From NCBI GenBank assembly GCA_010279815.1, contig QEOQ01000135.1, forward strand, positions 68,785 through 131,223: 62,439 nucleotides of DNA. Direction: 5' to 3'. How positions within the stretch are numbered: the stretch's first letter is position 1; every line of letters starts with the position of its first letter. Source of the DNA: Brachionus plicatilis (Eukaryota > Rotifera > Eurotatoria > Ploima > Brachionidae). Below, piece after piece: positions 22,001 to 32,394 of the stretch. The position numbers were made by a program, and so were the translations under genes. The notes beneath the pieces were generated by a model. The model was given only the letters and a program-made list of their open reading frames with translations. It was not told the origin of the DNA and did no database searches.

Positions 22001-24815
22001 ATTTTTATTTAAATTTAGTCTGTAATTGAAAAAAACTTGGCAAACTCAAACTTGTTAAAAAAATTTTTTTGATGTTTGAAAAGTTTTCATTTTTTTGGTT
22101 CTGTGAAATTCAGAACAAAAGAACAAATTAATTGAAAAGAAATTAATTAACTTTTTTTCATAAAGCTTAAAATTAAATCTGTGAATACAGAATAGTGCAA
22201 CATTCAAAGTTGCATCAACTGTAAAAGTCTGCTAATGATGTGCAAAATCTCTGCAAAATGCACTACTCTCAATTATATTGAAATTTAATTTCTGCTAAAC
22301 TCTGCAAATTTAGCAGACTTTTACAGTTGATGCAACTTTGAATGTTGCACTAAGCTGTATTTACAGAATTAAGTTTAAATATTTAGAATTAAAATTATTC
22401 AATTTTTTTACACTTTTTTCTGTTCTTTTTATCATTTTGTACTGAATTTCACAAAACCCATTTTTTTACCATTTTATAATTTAACTTAAAATTAAAGCGA
22501 GTTTTTTTTGTTAGACTCAATAGCTTGATCAAAAAAAATTTTATGAAATTATGTCCTAATGGTGTTTGATTAGGTCTATCTAAATAGACACCCAGTCAAC
22601 AAAATCTTGAAGAATTTTTAGAAACTCTTTAAAGATTTTTATGAAGGCATTTAAATAGATAAATTAATAATTAAAAATGATATATTTTAAAAATTAAAAA
22701 TTCTACAGAGAATTTTAAAGAATAATTAAATATAGAAATTTAAACTTTGGTGGCATAATAATAATATTTATTGGGATTAGTTTCAATATTTAGTTAAAAT
22801 ATTCAAAAAATTGTCAATATAATTAAAATACTCAAAATTTAAATCAAATCACATGATTTTAAAACTTTATTTAAATAAAATAAAACATAAATTCAAAAAA
22901 GTAAAACCATATATTTGTTCAGAATTTTGTCTAGTTTTGTTTAAAAAAAAATTGGTTTATTAAGTAATCCTTGGGACTACATACGATTAAACTGAAAAAA
23001 GTATTCTTTTTGGCTTTTGTTCAATAATAAAAATTGGCACACCCTTTTTTTCAAACAAAACTATTTACCAGGGTGTAGAAAATTTTATGCTCTTTCAGAA
23101 TATGTATAATTTTAAAAAAGATTTTAATTTTATCTTTGAGTAATTGAGACTGAAAGATCTACAACTTTTTAAAGGGTTAGTTCTTTTTAGACACCTGGAT
23201 ATAGAATTTTTTTTTTGTCTCCCAGAAAAAAATGAAATCTAGGGTTTCAAAGGACGTAGTTTACAAATTTTAAGTCAAAAATTAGAAATTCAGATAGCAC
23301 TTAAGTTTTGAATTTCTGGAACCTTAAAAGAGATAATTTAGTTCTATAAAATGCTTAAATATAAGCAAATTTGCTTATTTCAGTAAAATAAGTCTGCAAA
23401 ATACTCTGCAATTTTATGCATTTTGCACGCCACTAAAAAGTAATCAAATCAATTGTGCACTTACTTTGCAGAGTTTTTGCAGACATATATTTTCGAATTA
23501 AGCAAAGTTGCTTAAACATTGAGCATTTCACAGAACTAAATTATTCCTTTTAGTAAAAAAGTTATTCAAATTTTTCTGAATTAAAACGATCGAATTGAAA
23601 TGAACTTCACAGCCTCGTGCTTTATTAATAAATTAAATTAAATTAAAAAATCAATTAAAGAATGTTTAATTGTCATAAAAAGGCTTGATATGTTAACAAA
23701 AAATGTGTAATTTTACGTAAATTTAAGTAAGAAAAGGTAAGAAATGTTAAATTTTTTTTATTTAACATAATAAAATTAATTACGTAATTTAGCCAATTCT
23801 GGAATTTTATAAAAGCATTGCATCTTTGTGAAGGATCAGAATTTTACCAAAAAATGTAAAATTTTAAATTTAAGCTTTCGTAATTTTTAGTAAAATTTCA
23901 TATCCTTACCGACTAATATTCACGCAAGATTACGTAACCTTACTAAAAATGATGCAAAATTACGTAATTTAGCCAATTTCGGACATTTTGTAAAAGCATT
24001 GTAACAAAATATTTTGGGAAACATATTGCGTTGATAAAGATCTCTTTGGTAAACTCAAATCAAAACAATAAAATTTTTTAGACCAAATTATTTTGTTAAA
24101 GAATCGATCAATATATTAAAAATTTAGTACCCTTCTAGTCTTTTTTCATTTAAAACTCAATATTTTTCCAAGCTGATCCACTGCACTATTTTAATTAATA
24201 AAATTGAAGAAAAATGAACATTTTCAATTATTAATTGAAAAAATAGAAAATTTATCATTTTGCATTTAAAGGATTTTCCAAATTTTGATTGAACATGGTG
24301 CGGATGTTAACGCCCAAAGTGAAAGCTTAAAAACAGCATTGATGCTCGCGGCATTTTACGGAAAATTAGAATTTGTTAAAGAATTAAGGGCCAACAATGC
24401 TTCGTATGATCTATCGGATAAAACAGGAATGACTGTGGTTCATTATGCTGTGGACGGAGGCAATGCGGATGTCCTACAGTGGATATTGCTGGATGGCGCC
24501 GAAATAAACAAAAAAGACTCGTTAAATGGATGGACTCCATTATTGAGAGCTGCTAGTGTAAATGCATCTGGCGAAATTGCTAGAATTTTGTTAAAATATG
24601 GTGCCAAAGTCGATGCCTTAGACAAAGAGAATAAAAATGCACTTTTAATTGCAACAGTGAACGGAAATTTAGCATTTGTTAAGACTCTGATTCAGCATGG
24701 TGCCAATTTTAATACTAAAAATAACTTTGGCAAGTCTGTGTACGACCTGGCCGTGTCCATGGACCGAAAAGTAAAAATGAAGAATATTCTTTTGAATTTT
24801 TTGAAAAAGATTTAA
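19058..24815 (+). CDS. FANK1: Fibronectin type III and ankyrin repeat protein (FANK1 homologue)
   Basis: Four coding exons: 19058-19215, 19269-19396, 19450-19612 and 24272-24815, giving 993 bp and 330 residues; vertebrate FANK1 is about 345. Exons 1-2 encode one fibronectin type III domain with the family's N-terminal PPVVGKVTH, the GIIYSGFSTNKTIEGL block and the EYSPSV end. Exon 3 starts with TTKEPLNGEAFHKAIM, the FANK1 linker, and begins the ankyrin array (DKFGNLPLMIAI). Exon 4 carries the remaining repeats: EHGADVN, TALMLAAFYGKLEFV, TVVHYAVDGGNADVL, GWTPLLRAA, NALLIATVNGNLAFV. It ends FLKKI-stop, without the basic C-terminal tail of vertebrates. Introns 1 and 2 are 53 bp each; intron 3 is 4659 bp and full of repeats. 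In mammals FANK1 is a testis-enriched nuclear protein; its role here is inferred only from homology. Confidence 0.93.
22174..22371. repeat. Foldback with 43-bp near-perfect arms
   Basis: AGTGCAACATTCAAAGTTGC, then ATCAACTGTAAAAGTCTGCT (from 22194), pairs with AGCAGACTTTTACAGTTGAT, then GCAACTTTGAATGTTGCACT ending 22351; weaker pairing extends to both ends. The loop carries CTCTGCAAAATGCA and CTCTGCAAATTTAGC words, linking it to the foldbacks at 3440 and 23336. Confidence 0.85.
22972..23330. repeat. Foldback family B relative, copy 3
   Basis: Begins CCTTGGGACTACATACGATT like the copy at 11438. It contains GTGTAGAAAATTTTATGCTC, CAACTTTTTAAAGGGTTAGT, CTAGGGTTTCAAAGGACGTA and CAGATAGCACTTAAGTTTTG in the family order. 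It has no complete left arm. Confidence 0.7.
23336..23541. repeat. Foldback with TGCAGA-type words
   Basis: TTTAGTTCTATAAAATGCTT with following AGCAAATTTGCTTA pairs with TAAGCAAAGTTGCTTAAACA and ATTTCACAGAACTAAA. Inside are AGTCTGCAAAATACTCTGCA and its counterpart TGCAGAGTTTTTGCAGAC. Non-coding. Confidence 0.75.
23690..24005. repeat. TTACGTAA-containing tandem/direct repeats
   Basis: Two related segments in the same orientation: ATTACGTAATTTAGCCAATT followed by ATAAAAGCATTG (to about 23831), and AATTACGTAATTTAGCCAAT followed by GTAAAAGCATTG (to about 24003). The shared end TATAAAAGCA.TG also ends the 3012-4014 foldback. Confidence 0.6.
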
Positions 24816-24942
24816 AATTTTGTTTTAATTTTAAAGGCGATCGTCAAGTTTTATGAAGAATACATGCAAGAACATAATTTGAAAGTTTATTAATGATAAT
24901 TAAGATAAATTTATGGGTGAACAGTATTGTAAATATTATTTT

Positions 24943-24948
24943 AATAAA
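24943..24948 (+). promoter_or_regulatory. Candidate FANK1 polyadenylation signal
   Basis: AATAAA 128 bp after the FANK1 stop, the first well placed hexamer in a 3' region followed by A/T-rich DNA. Confidence 0.5.
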
Positions 24949-25402
24949 GACTTAAAAAAATTATCTATTTAATAAACCAAATATTGAATATAAAAAACAA
25001 AAAATAATTGAAATAAAAATATTGCTTGATATAATTTATGATTAATTTTTAGAACTAAATTATTAAACATTTTAAAGATAAATTTTAAAGTTTTAAATGT
25101 TTAGATTTGCAAATGCAAATATTTTAAGTCTCAGATTTAATTTTAATTGTATTATGTAAACAGAGCCAAAAAATTAACATATCACATCATATTATTTGAA
25201 ATTATCTAATATCAACTAATATCATCTATCAGCTGATATAGATTATTTTTTATTGAAAATTTTTTTGTCCCTTATACAATATTAACTAATTTTAGTAAAA
25301 AATAAGAATATTGTTTCCGCACAAAGAAAAATCTTCTCAGCACAAAAAATCTAATAAGTCTAAAAAAGCTTTTTAGCACAAAAATTTTGTGTTTAAACCA
25401 GG
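24949..25402. other. AT-rich FANK1 3' flank
   Basis: Nothing recognised between the FANK1 polyadenylation signal and the assembly gap. Confidence 0.5.
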
Positions 25403-26070
25403 NNNNNNNNNNNNNNNNNNNNNNNNNNNNNNNNNNNNNNNNNNNNNNNNNNNNNNNNNNNNNNNNNNNNNNNNNNNNNNNNNNNNNNNNNNNNNNNNNN
25501 NNNNNNNNNNNNNNNNNNNNNNNNNNNNNNNNNNNNNNNNNNNNNNNNNNNNNNNNNNNNNNNNNNNNNNNNNNNNNNNNNNNNNNNNNNNNNNNNNNNN
25601 NNNNNNNNNNNNNNNNNNNNNNNNNNNNNNNNNNNNNNNNNNNNNNNNNNNNNNNNNNNNNNNNNNNNNNNNNNNNNNNNNNNNNNNNNNNNNNNNNNNN
25701 NNNNNNNNNNNNNNNNNNNNNNNNNNNNNNNNNNNNNNNNNNNNNNNNNNNNNNNNNNNNNNNNNNNNNNNNNNNNNNNNNNNNNNNNNNNNNNNNNNNN
25801 NNNNNNNNNNNNNNNNNNNNNNNNNNNNNNNNNNNNNNNNNNNNNNNNNNNNNNNNNNNNNNNNNNNNNNNNNNNNNNNNNNNNNNNNNNNNNNNNNNNN
25901 NNNNNNNNNNNNNNNNNNNNNNNNNNNNNNNNNNNNNNNNNNNNNNNNNNNNNNNNNNNNNNNNNNNNNNNNNNNNNNNNNNNNNNNNNNNNNNNNNNNN
26001 NNNNNNNNNNNNNNNNNNNNNNNNNNNNNNNNNNNNNNNNNNNNNNNNNNNNNNNNNNNNNNNNNNNNNN
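25403..26070. other. Assembly gap (668 N)
   Basis: Unresolved bases. The missing 5' exons of the desaturase fragment that follows could lie here. Confidence 1.
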
Positions 26071-26990
26071 AAATAAAAAATAAATTTACTATATTAAATT
26101 AAGAGTTGTTTATGAGTCCCAAAAAAAGTCCAAGTCATTTTTATTTTTTTTTCAAAGTCCAAGTTTAGAATTTTTTTTAAAAATTTTCTAGATCATACTT
26201 CATATCAAAAAATCTATATACTGTTGTGTTGTCAAATACAATAGATTTGCCATATATCAGAATTTTGTTGCAATTTTAGAATAAATTTCTTCTTAGGTAA
26301 TTCAAAATTTGAATGCCTGGACTTAGACTTTGAAAAAAAAAAATTTAAGTCTTGTTTTTAGAATAAAAAATAATTTCGGTTTATTTTTTATTCTGAAAAG
26401 ATATATTTTGTTTTTTTTAATTATGTTTTGTTTAGTTTAATAAATTTTTTTTTGGTTGAATAAATGTGTTCATTATATATTAATTTTGTTGGGAATTTAA
26501 AAAATTAGTTATATTAAAATATTATAAGTCAATAAAATTAAAACTGTTCGAAATCCAATTTTCTTATTACTGATTAAATCAGAAAAAAATCGTTAACGTT
26601 AATTAACGGGAGTTAACGAGGTTAACGCCATTAAAATTTTTAATTTTTTAAATAAATTATTAAATAAAATTTTAAATTTTTAAATGTTGGTCAAAAAAAA
26701 CATCAAAAAAAAACCTTAATAACGTTAACGATGATAACTGTTTTATAATTGTGGTTTTTCAGGTATAAAATTGTACAAAATGATCTAAAATTATATTTTT
26801 TAAAAAAATTTATTGTTTTTTAAAATCGTTAAATTTTTCCGTTAAATAATGTTTTTTCAAAAAACGGAAGCATGCCCGTTTGTGATCGAAACAGTTTATT
26901 TTTTGATCAAAAAAAGAAAATTACATGTAAAAATTTATTATTTTTTTTTTAAATTAAAAAATTTTGTAAGGTTTATTTTGAATTTTGCAG
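26071..26990. other. AT-rich spacer with a hAT-like end and a GTTAAC cluster
   Basis: 26103-26165 begins GAGTTGTTTATGAGTCCC and AAAAAAAGTCCAAGTCAT, nearly the same as at 34138 and 36303; related GGACTTAGACTTTG occurs at 26317. At about 26591-26629 four TTAACG/GTTAAC words occur in about 40 bp, and more near 26721-26733. No gene seen. Confidence 0.45.
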
Positions 26991-27346
26991 GAGATTTTGT
27001 GGATTTCGATTTATTTGATTAGATGGTATGCTATGTTTGTGCCGGCACTAGGTCTAATGGGGACCATAAAGCTCTACTTTTTGGTGAGAGTCTTTGAGAG
27101 CGTTTGGTTTGTTTGGTCAACACAAATAAGTCACTTGCCCATGAATGTCGACTATGACAAAGATCTAAGCTGGTTTAGATCGCAGCTGAATTCTTCTTGT
27201 AATATTGAGCAGTCAGCATTCAATGATTGGGTTTCTAATCACCCTAATTTTCAAATTGAACATCAGTATTTATTAAAATTTTTTAAGAATTTTTTTTAAA
27301 ATTAAATTGAAGCCTATTTCCAACAATGCCAAGACATAATTACTAA
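26991..27346 (+). pseudogene. 3' exons of a front-end (delta-5/6 type) fatty-acid desaturase
   Basis: Exon 26991-27265 begins after a TTTTGCAG acceptor and encodes the C-terminal part of a FADS-type desaturase: VRVFESVWFVWSTQISHLPM, then CNIEQSAFNDWVSNHPNFQIEH. The reading frame ends in CA at a GTATTT donor. A 47-bp intron (27266-27312) leads to exon 27313-27346, which starts with C and restores CAC, giving QIEHH-LFPTMPRHNY. This is the third histidine box that binds the di-iron centre. A TAA follows directly, about 50-55 residues before the usual end of the family. The cytochrome b5 domain, the first two histidine boxes and the membrane helices are not found upstream (668 bp are unread). Either a decayed partial copy or the end of an unusual short gene split by the gap. 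Confidence 0.8.
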
Positions 27347-29774
27347 AAAGACATCAAATAAAAATTTATGTAAGACTACTTCGACTCGTCCGAAGAATTA
27401 AATTTTAAATTCTTGTTAAATCAATTACTAATAAAATTTTAATATCAAAAATTATATTTTATTCATTTATTTGACCAAAATTTAGGTAACATTTAGTTAT
27501 TTTTTCTAGGAAAACTAAAATTAATGGCGAATATTTCCAATAAATGATTTTTGATGTCGGCTTTACTTTTAAATACAATTTCAATTTTTTTATTCACTTT
27601 ATTTTTTTTTAATTAAAATTTGCAAATGAAGCTTGAACCAATAAATAAAGTAATAATTTAATTTTCCTTAAAAAATAGAATGAATTCAAAATGAAATAAT
27701 AATATCATTTTAAAAATTTTAAATAATTCATGTTATTTACAAATATATCTTTTAAATGGAGATAAAATTAGGATTATTAACAAATTCAAAATTTATAAAA
27801 AAAGTTTTCTTGTTTAGAATAAACTAATTTATATAAATATTTGTTTTCAAAATAGAATAACTTTTTAAAATAAAATCTCTCATTCCAACTTTGAGCCCTT
27901 ATATTTTAAAAACTATTGCCAAGTTGATAATTTATCTAATTTTTTTCTCTTTTTAAACAATTGCTCAACTAGTTGAATATAAAAATCAAAAACAATATAA
28001 CTATCAAGATTTTGATTAAAGGGTTGATGCTGTGAGTATGGCTTTTTTGTGCAATAAATTTATGGTCATTATGATTTTTGGTCAATAAAAAAAAAATAAA
28101 AGAAAAAAAAATATTAGATTGAATAACTTAAGATTCAAATCTTATCAAAACCTTCTAAGTGAATTAATATCTTTTTCTTTTTCTACTTTTTCTACTTTTT
28201 ATTTGTTTTTAATTTTACTTTCTTTTTATTAAAAACTTTAATTTTTTATTGTATATTTTACTTCTCTTTATGGAAATGAGAAAATGTTAATTGTTAATTT
28301 TAATTTAAATAAATAAAAAATCAAAAATGCATCTAAAATTTTTTTTCTGAATTAGTTTTGAATATCATGAATTAATGGTCTTTTTAATTTTGAATTTATG
28401 TGCTTAGTGTTTTATTGACTCAGTTTCAAAAATTCATATAAAAGATTTTTTTTAAATATTCCCTAATAAGCAATTGATCATCAGCTAAGCTAAGTGAAAA
28501 GTTGATTAAGACTCATCTTCGCTGAACAATTGATTTTCAGTGAACTTTTTTCCATTGTAAACTGGTTTTTTTAGTAACCAGTTCAAATTCTTTTGTTTTT
28601 TTGTTAAAACAAACACTATTTGACTTTTATTAGTTTGATTAGAATATAAGTAAAATTATCTAAAAAAATTTGATGAATTTTAACAGACCCAAAGCTTTAT
28701 TTTACCATTTAAGAAAAATAAAAAGTCTTCGAAAAAATTGCAAAGTAATGACATTAATCATTAATCATTTAATTTCTCACATCAAATAGTAAGTAATCAT
28801 TCGAATCAAAAGTTAAAAAAAATTTTAACCAAAACCTTCTAAGTGAATTAAAATCTTTTTCTTAATAATTATTTATTTACAAAAATTATAATGATTAAGA
28901 CATCAAATTCAGAGACTTTTGAGGAAACGATGAGCAAAAGCATGTTTGATGCGAATAAAATTATTTTTCTTTGAGTTGAATGCTTTCGATTTAGTTTTAA
29001 ATTATTTTTATTTAAAACAAAATTAGTCTAGCGAAACTTATTAAATCATTTTAAAATGTATAAATAGAGAAAATAAATTTATAAAATAAATATTCAGTTT
29101 TGAAAAAAAAAGATACAAATATTGACTATTCACATGGAAAAAATTAAATTTTAAAACATTTTTTAACATTTAAAAGAATTTTTTAGATAAGAAATTATCA
29201 ATCAAAATAAAAAATTGCTAAAAATTTATTTAAATTTTTTTTTGTTTTTTCTTAAAAATTGTTTCAAATATTGATGGCCTAAATTTTAAATACCTGTTAA
29301 GCCTGATATCGCCTTAAGTAATGACTTGCAGGTTCCTTCTTTTCAACCTAGCGATTGAATAAATAGTTTTTGAAACAAAATAAAATTTAATAAGAAATAT
29401 GTTTGACTAAGTCGATTTTTTAAAGCTAATAGTCGACTAGAAGTCAAAAACAGACTTGTTCCTAAGTCACTAAGTCTTAAGTCAAGTTAATGACTTGACA
29501 TAACGAATGACTTGAATTTTTTATTAGAAAAGTCAACAATATAACGGACAACAGGCATCGAATCCTAATTTTAATTCTTTAGATATTAATAATATTTATA
29601 TGTCTAATAAGTATAAACAGGGTATAAATAGCCTGGTATCAAAGAAATTATTCAGTCAGATTTTCAATTTAAATAAAAAATTTATTTTAGAAAATTTCGA
29701 AACATAAAGTAAACAAAAAACAGTTCAAAGTAAAAAAAATAGAAAGAATCATTGTTATTAACTCTGCCCACATG
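27347..29774. other. 2.4-kb AT-rich region
   Basis: No gene recognised. A 20-bp word AAAACCTTCTAAGTGAATTA occurs twice in direct orientation (28148 and 28831). A small inverted repeat AACTGGTT/AACCAGTT lies at 28560-28584. At 29410-29535 the text is crowded with AAGTC/GACTT words like those of the hAT-like fragments elsewhere. Confidence 0.45.
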
Positions 29775-30128
29775 GCCGGTCCCAAGCCCGGGTGAAAAAA
29801 GAGGAGGGGTGATGATGACGCAGGCGCATAGAGGCCGGGATGAGGAGGCTTGCAAGCTAGAGCTGATGATAGTCTGTTGGGTCCAAAAAGCCTTAGTGAA
29901 AAAAGTAAAGTGTCTTTAGTTTGGATAAGCTTGTATCCAGATATAGATACGCTTGGTTTGTGGTTCCAAGCTAGTCTAAATAGTTGCCGAGTTCGCAGCC
30001 ATTAAGTGCTCGGATGAGTGGCGCTGTTTATGATGAACGTCCCATATGTAACTTTGGCTGCTGACTGTTGAGTTGCAATCATACCGTTGCCGGTCCCAAG
30101 TCCGGATGAAAAAATGAGAGGGGAAGGA
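29775..30128 (+). mobile_element. GC-rich segment with two copies of a retrotransposon-like 3' motif
   Basis: GCCGGTCCCAAGCCCGG at 29775 and GCCGGTCCCAAGTCCGG at 30089 are each followed by (G/A)TGAAAAAA and a G-rich AGAGG/GAGAGGGG. This text resembles a conserved 3' terminal motif that I recall from some non-LTR retrotransposons, though I cannot name the clade. The segment is far more GC-rich than its surroundings, and no reverse transcriptase frame is present. Two tandem truncated insertions would explain the duplicate motif. Confidence 0.35.
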
Positions 30129-30690
30129 CTAACAGTGTGACTTGACAGATAAACACACGAGAAAAAGTTGATGATGATTTGGAGTTTGGACATTGTGCCT
30201 GTCACTCAGCAACTTCTCGTTGATTTTCGTGAGCAAACAGCGACTTATTTCTTCCGAGCACTCGTCCATCATGTTGAACTCGGCAAAGGCGACGCCGCCA
30301 AACTGTTTGCTGTCTCTAGTGCTGCTCATCAAAATAAGGCATTTTACGCGGCTCAGCGGCACCAGCAGCTGCCGGTCGCAGCCACTGTCAAACACGGTGC
30401 CCGAGCCCATTTATTTCTTGAGGTTTTTGGCGCTGATGTTGTGGGAGGCGAGTCGCTCCAATGTCGTTTTAAAACGTGCGTGTTCAAAAAGCGTTCAAAA
30501 AGTATGTGTTGTTGTTGAGCAAGTGTTTGCACGCGAACAGAACGTCTTCGATGATCAAGTTGCTCGACATTATTTGCTGGTTGCGCTCGAACTTGAGCAG
30601 GTTTTTGATCAGATTTATGATGTTGTATTGGAGGCGCTTCGCCATTTCGTAGCTGCTTGTGGGCACGCTGGTCAGCAAGTTTTAATCTAA
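30129..30690 (-). pseudogene. Broken BEACH-family (WDFY-like) gene fragment
   Basis: Read on the minus strand, three consecutive frames join into one protein-like text. The first (30678-30484) contains KRLQYNIINLIKNLLKFERN and QQIMSSNLIIEDVL. After a frameshift at the duplicated word CTTTTTGAAC comes TTLERLASHNISAKNLKK. After an in-frame TAA come MGSGTVFDSGCDR, VPLSRVKCLILMSSTRDS and VAFAEFNMM. The order 'ERNQ..L', 'ERLASH.I...LR', 'V.CL.SM..PR' and 'FVEFDM' is how I recall the armadillo-like region ahead of the concanavalin-like domain in WDFY3-type BEACH proteins, large scaffolds in autophagy and membrane traffic. One frameshift and one nonsense codon within 550 bp mean it is not functional as assembled. 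Family assignment is from memory of motif order and is tentative. Confidence 0.45.
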
Positions 30691-31172
30691 TGGACCTGGA
30701 ACAAATAGAGATGGACTTGTCGCTGAAATTGGAGGCCGGCCAAGCCGATGGTTACTTTGATTTTGTGCATTGTACCACTGAGATCAAGTATAGGAACAAC
30801 TTTGAGATGATGAGTGAGGCCTGTGCTGGCTCGCAACCTCGACTAGTTTATGTCAAGGCCAGATTTGCTGGCCCGATTGGTGCCTTTTTTTCAGCTAGTG
30901 CTTAGCTCTAGCGAAATGGTCAAGTTCGATGCAGACTTGATGTATTTGTGCTTGAGAATGAAGATGGCAGATGGTGCAGCCACTGGATTTTTGGAGACTG
31001 TTTTGTGCCAGAGAAAAAGAAATATTGTTTTGTTGGATCAGACTGTAGAGGTCGGATTGGACAGGTTTTTGGCGATTTGATGTTTTATTCTGGCTTGTTG
31101 AATGCCAATGTGGAAGCTATTGATGCCATGCTTGGCTTTAGTGCAGATTGGAGAGGTAAAAGTAAAGATTAA
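30691..31172 (+). pseudogene. GC-rich coding-like fragment, possibly ConA-like part of the same BEACH-type gene
   Basis: Three overlapping plus-strand frames have coding-like composition: 30690-30905 (MDLEQIEMDLSLKLEAGQAD at its start), 30850-31080 (LLARLVPFFQLVLSSSEMVK) and 30921-31172 (GRWCSHWIFGDCF, then YCFVGSDCRGRIGQVFGDLM and a NVEAIDAMLGFSADW end). The last resembles the strand '.CFIG....GQ.GD...F...L....I.A...LG' of the concanavalin-like domain in neurobeachin/WDFY proteins. No single frame covers the segment. It is on the opposite strand from the neighbouring fragment although in a BEACH protein the two parts would be collinear, so an inversion is suspected. Identity uncertain. Confidence 0.35.
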
Positions 31173-31933
31173 AAATTGTTCACAGGCTTTTATGGGTCAC
31201 TTGCGCCAGCTTTTGAACCTAGATTTTGTTGATTTAAATGTTAAATTACTCAAAATTTTTGTAAAATTTTAATAGTTTTGGTAATCTTTAAACTGATCCC
31301 TGTGGTCTTAAGTATCTTTGTGATACTGATATTTAAGATTTTCTAAAATTAAATTGAATATTCATTTTTTCAAAGAGTGAAGTAATTTTTTAAAGTGTAT
31401 AAAATAAAAGCAAATTTTCTTAATTTATCTTAATTTTTCTTAATCATTCCATAATTTCAAGTTATGTAATAATTATTAATTTTTAGCCAATAAAATATTT
31501 TATCTAAAATTGATTTTAAATTTATTTAAATATTGCAAGGGGATTTCAAAATTTTTAGATAAATCTCTTATTATCTTTAAAAATTTCAGTTCATGGTAAA
31601 TTAATTTAAAATTTCATGTTCAAAAAAAGATATTATTTTTCAGTTTTATAAAAGTCTATTTAAAAAATTTAGAGCCTTATTTTTTTTAAAATTGATTTTG
31701 AATTATTTTTTTTTTGAAGACTTTTAAATATTTTTAATTTAAAAAATTCTAATTAACCATATTCTTAAATGTCTTTTTTTTTAAATTTGTCTTTTTTTAA
31801 AGAAAGTTATTCATTTATTTTTATAAAAAAATAAAAATTTTTGTTTTAAACAATAAAAACTAAATATCCTATGTTTGCTTTAATTTGATTATAAACAGAT
31901 GGTAATGTTCGTAAACCAATGCAATTGAAAATG
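31173..31933. other. AT-rich spacer
   Basis: No gene or repeat recognised. Confidence 0.5.
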
Positions 31934-32394
31934 TTAAAGTTGATAGCTATATAGTAGATTCGAAGCTTTTCCAAAGTGCCAAGAAAAAATTGGCTGAAGA
32001 AAGTGCTTGCCTTGGATACGGCGTTAATTTGCATGGAGAAAATGAATGGAATGGCTGTGATGATGCTTTTTCTCAATTTGTGATCAAAAATTCGGCTAAA
32101 TTTTCCACGCAGGAATACGGAATTTTCGACGATGTCGGCCACTTTTACTCAAGTGTGGAAAAAACCTGGAGCAAATCAAATTTGGTCTCAAAAACAATAT
32201 TTTTTTTGCTATCTAATAAATTTAATAAGGCAATTGAAAAAATTAGAAATTTTTAAAATAAACTAAAAATTTAAATTTTGGATTTTTTATTTTTAAAATA
32301 TTTTAAAATAAAAAAAATGTAGAAACAACAGGAACAAGTCAAAATTGGTTGATTTTTTGTTGCATTTGATCATGAATTCAGATAAATAATACAA
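31934..32394 (+). pseudogene. 5'-truncated duplicate of the transglutaminase-like gene
   Basis: This 461-bp block is almost identical to 37588-38048. I saw one difference, AGT for AAT, giving Ser instead of Asn at residue 153 of the full gene. It carries codons from Lys131 (KVDSYIVD) to the stop at 32256 and about 138 bp of 3' flank. The catalytic Cys and His codons are missing, no ATG stands in a suitable place, and upstream DNA is unrelated. The near identity means a recent duplication or gene conversion, or a false duplicate created by assembly. Confidence 0.85.

Larger units (their letters stand above)
19613..24271 (+). other. Giant repeat-filled intron 3 of FANK1
   Basis: Donor GAGTAAAT at 19611-19618 and acceptor TTTAAAG at 24265-24271; the codon is split GA|G. 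At 4.66 kb it is nearly 90 times longer than its two sister introns. It contains foldbacks at 22174-22371 and 23336-23541, a family B copy at 22972-23330, TTACGTAA-rich repeats at 23690-24005, and a duplicated CCCAGTCAACAAAA word (near 21722 and 22590). No exon was recognised inside. Frames such as 21068-21301 minus look random. Confidence 0.8.

Noticed and set aside
25387..26102. Open frames of over 200 codons
   Set aside because: They consist of unread bases (N) of the assembly gap.
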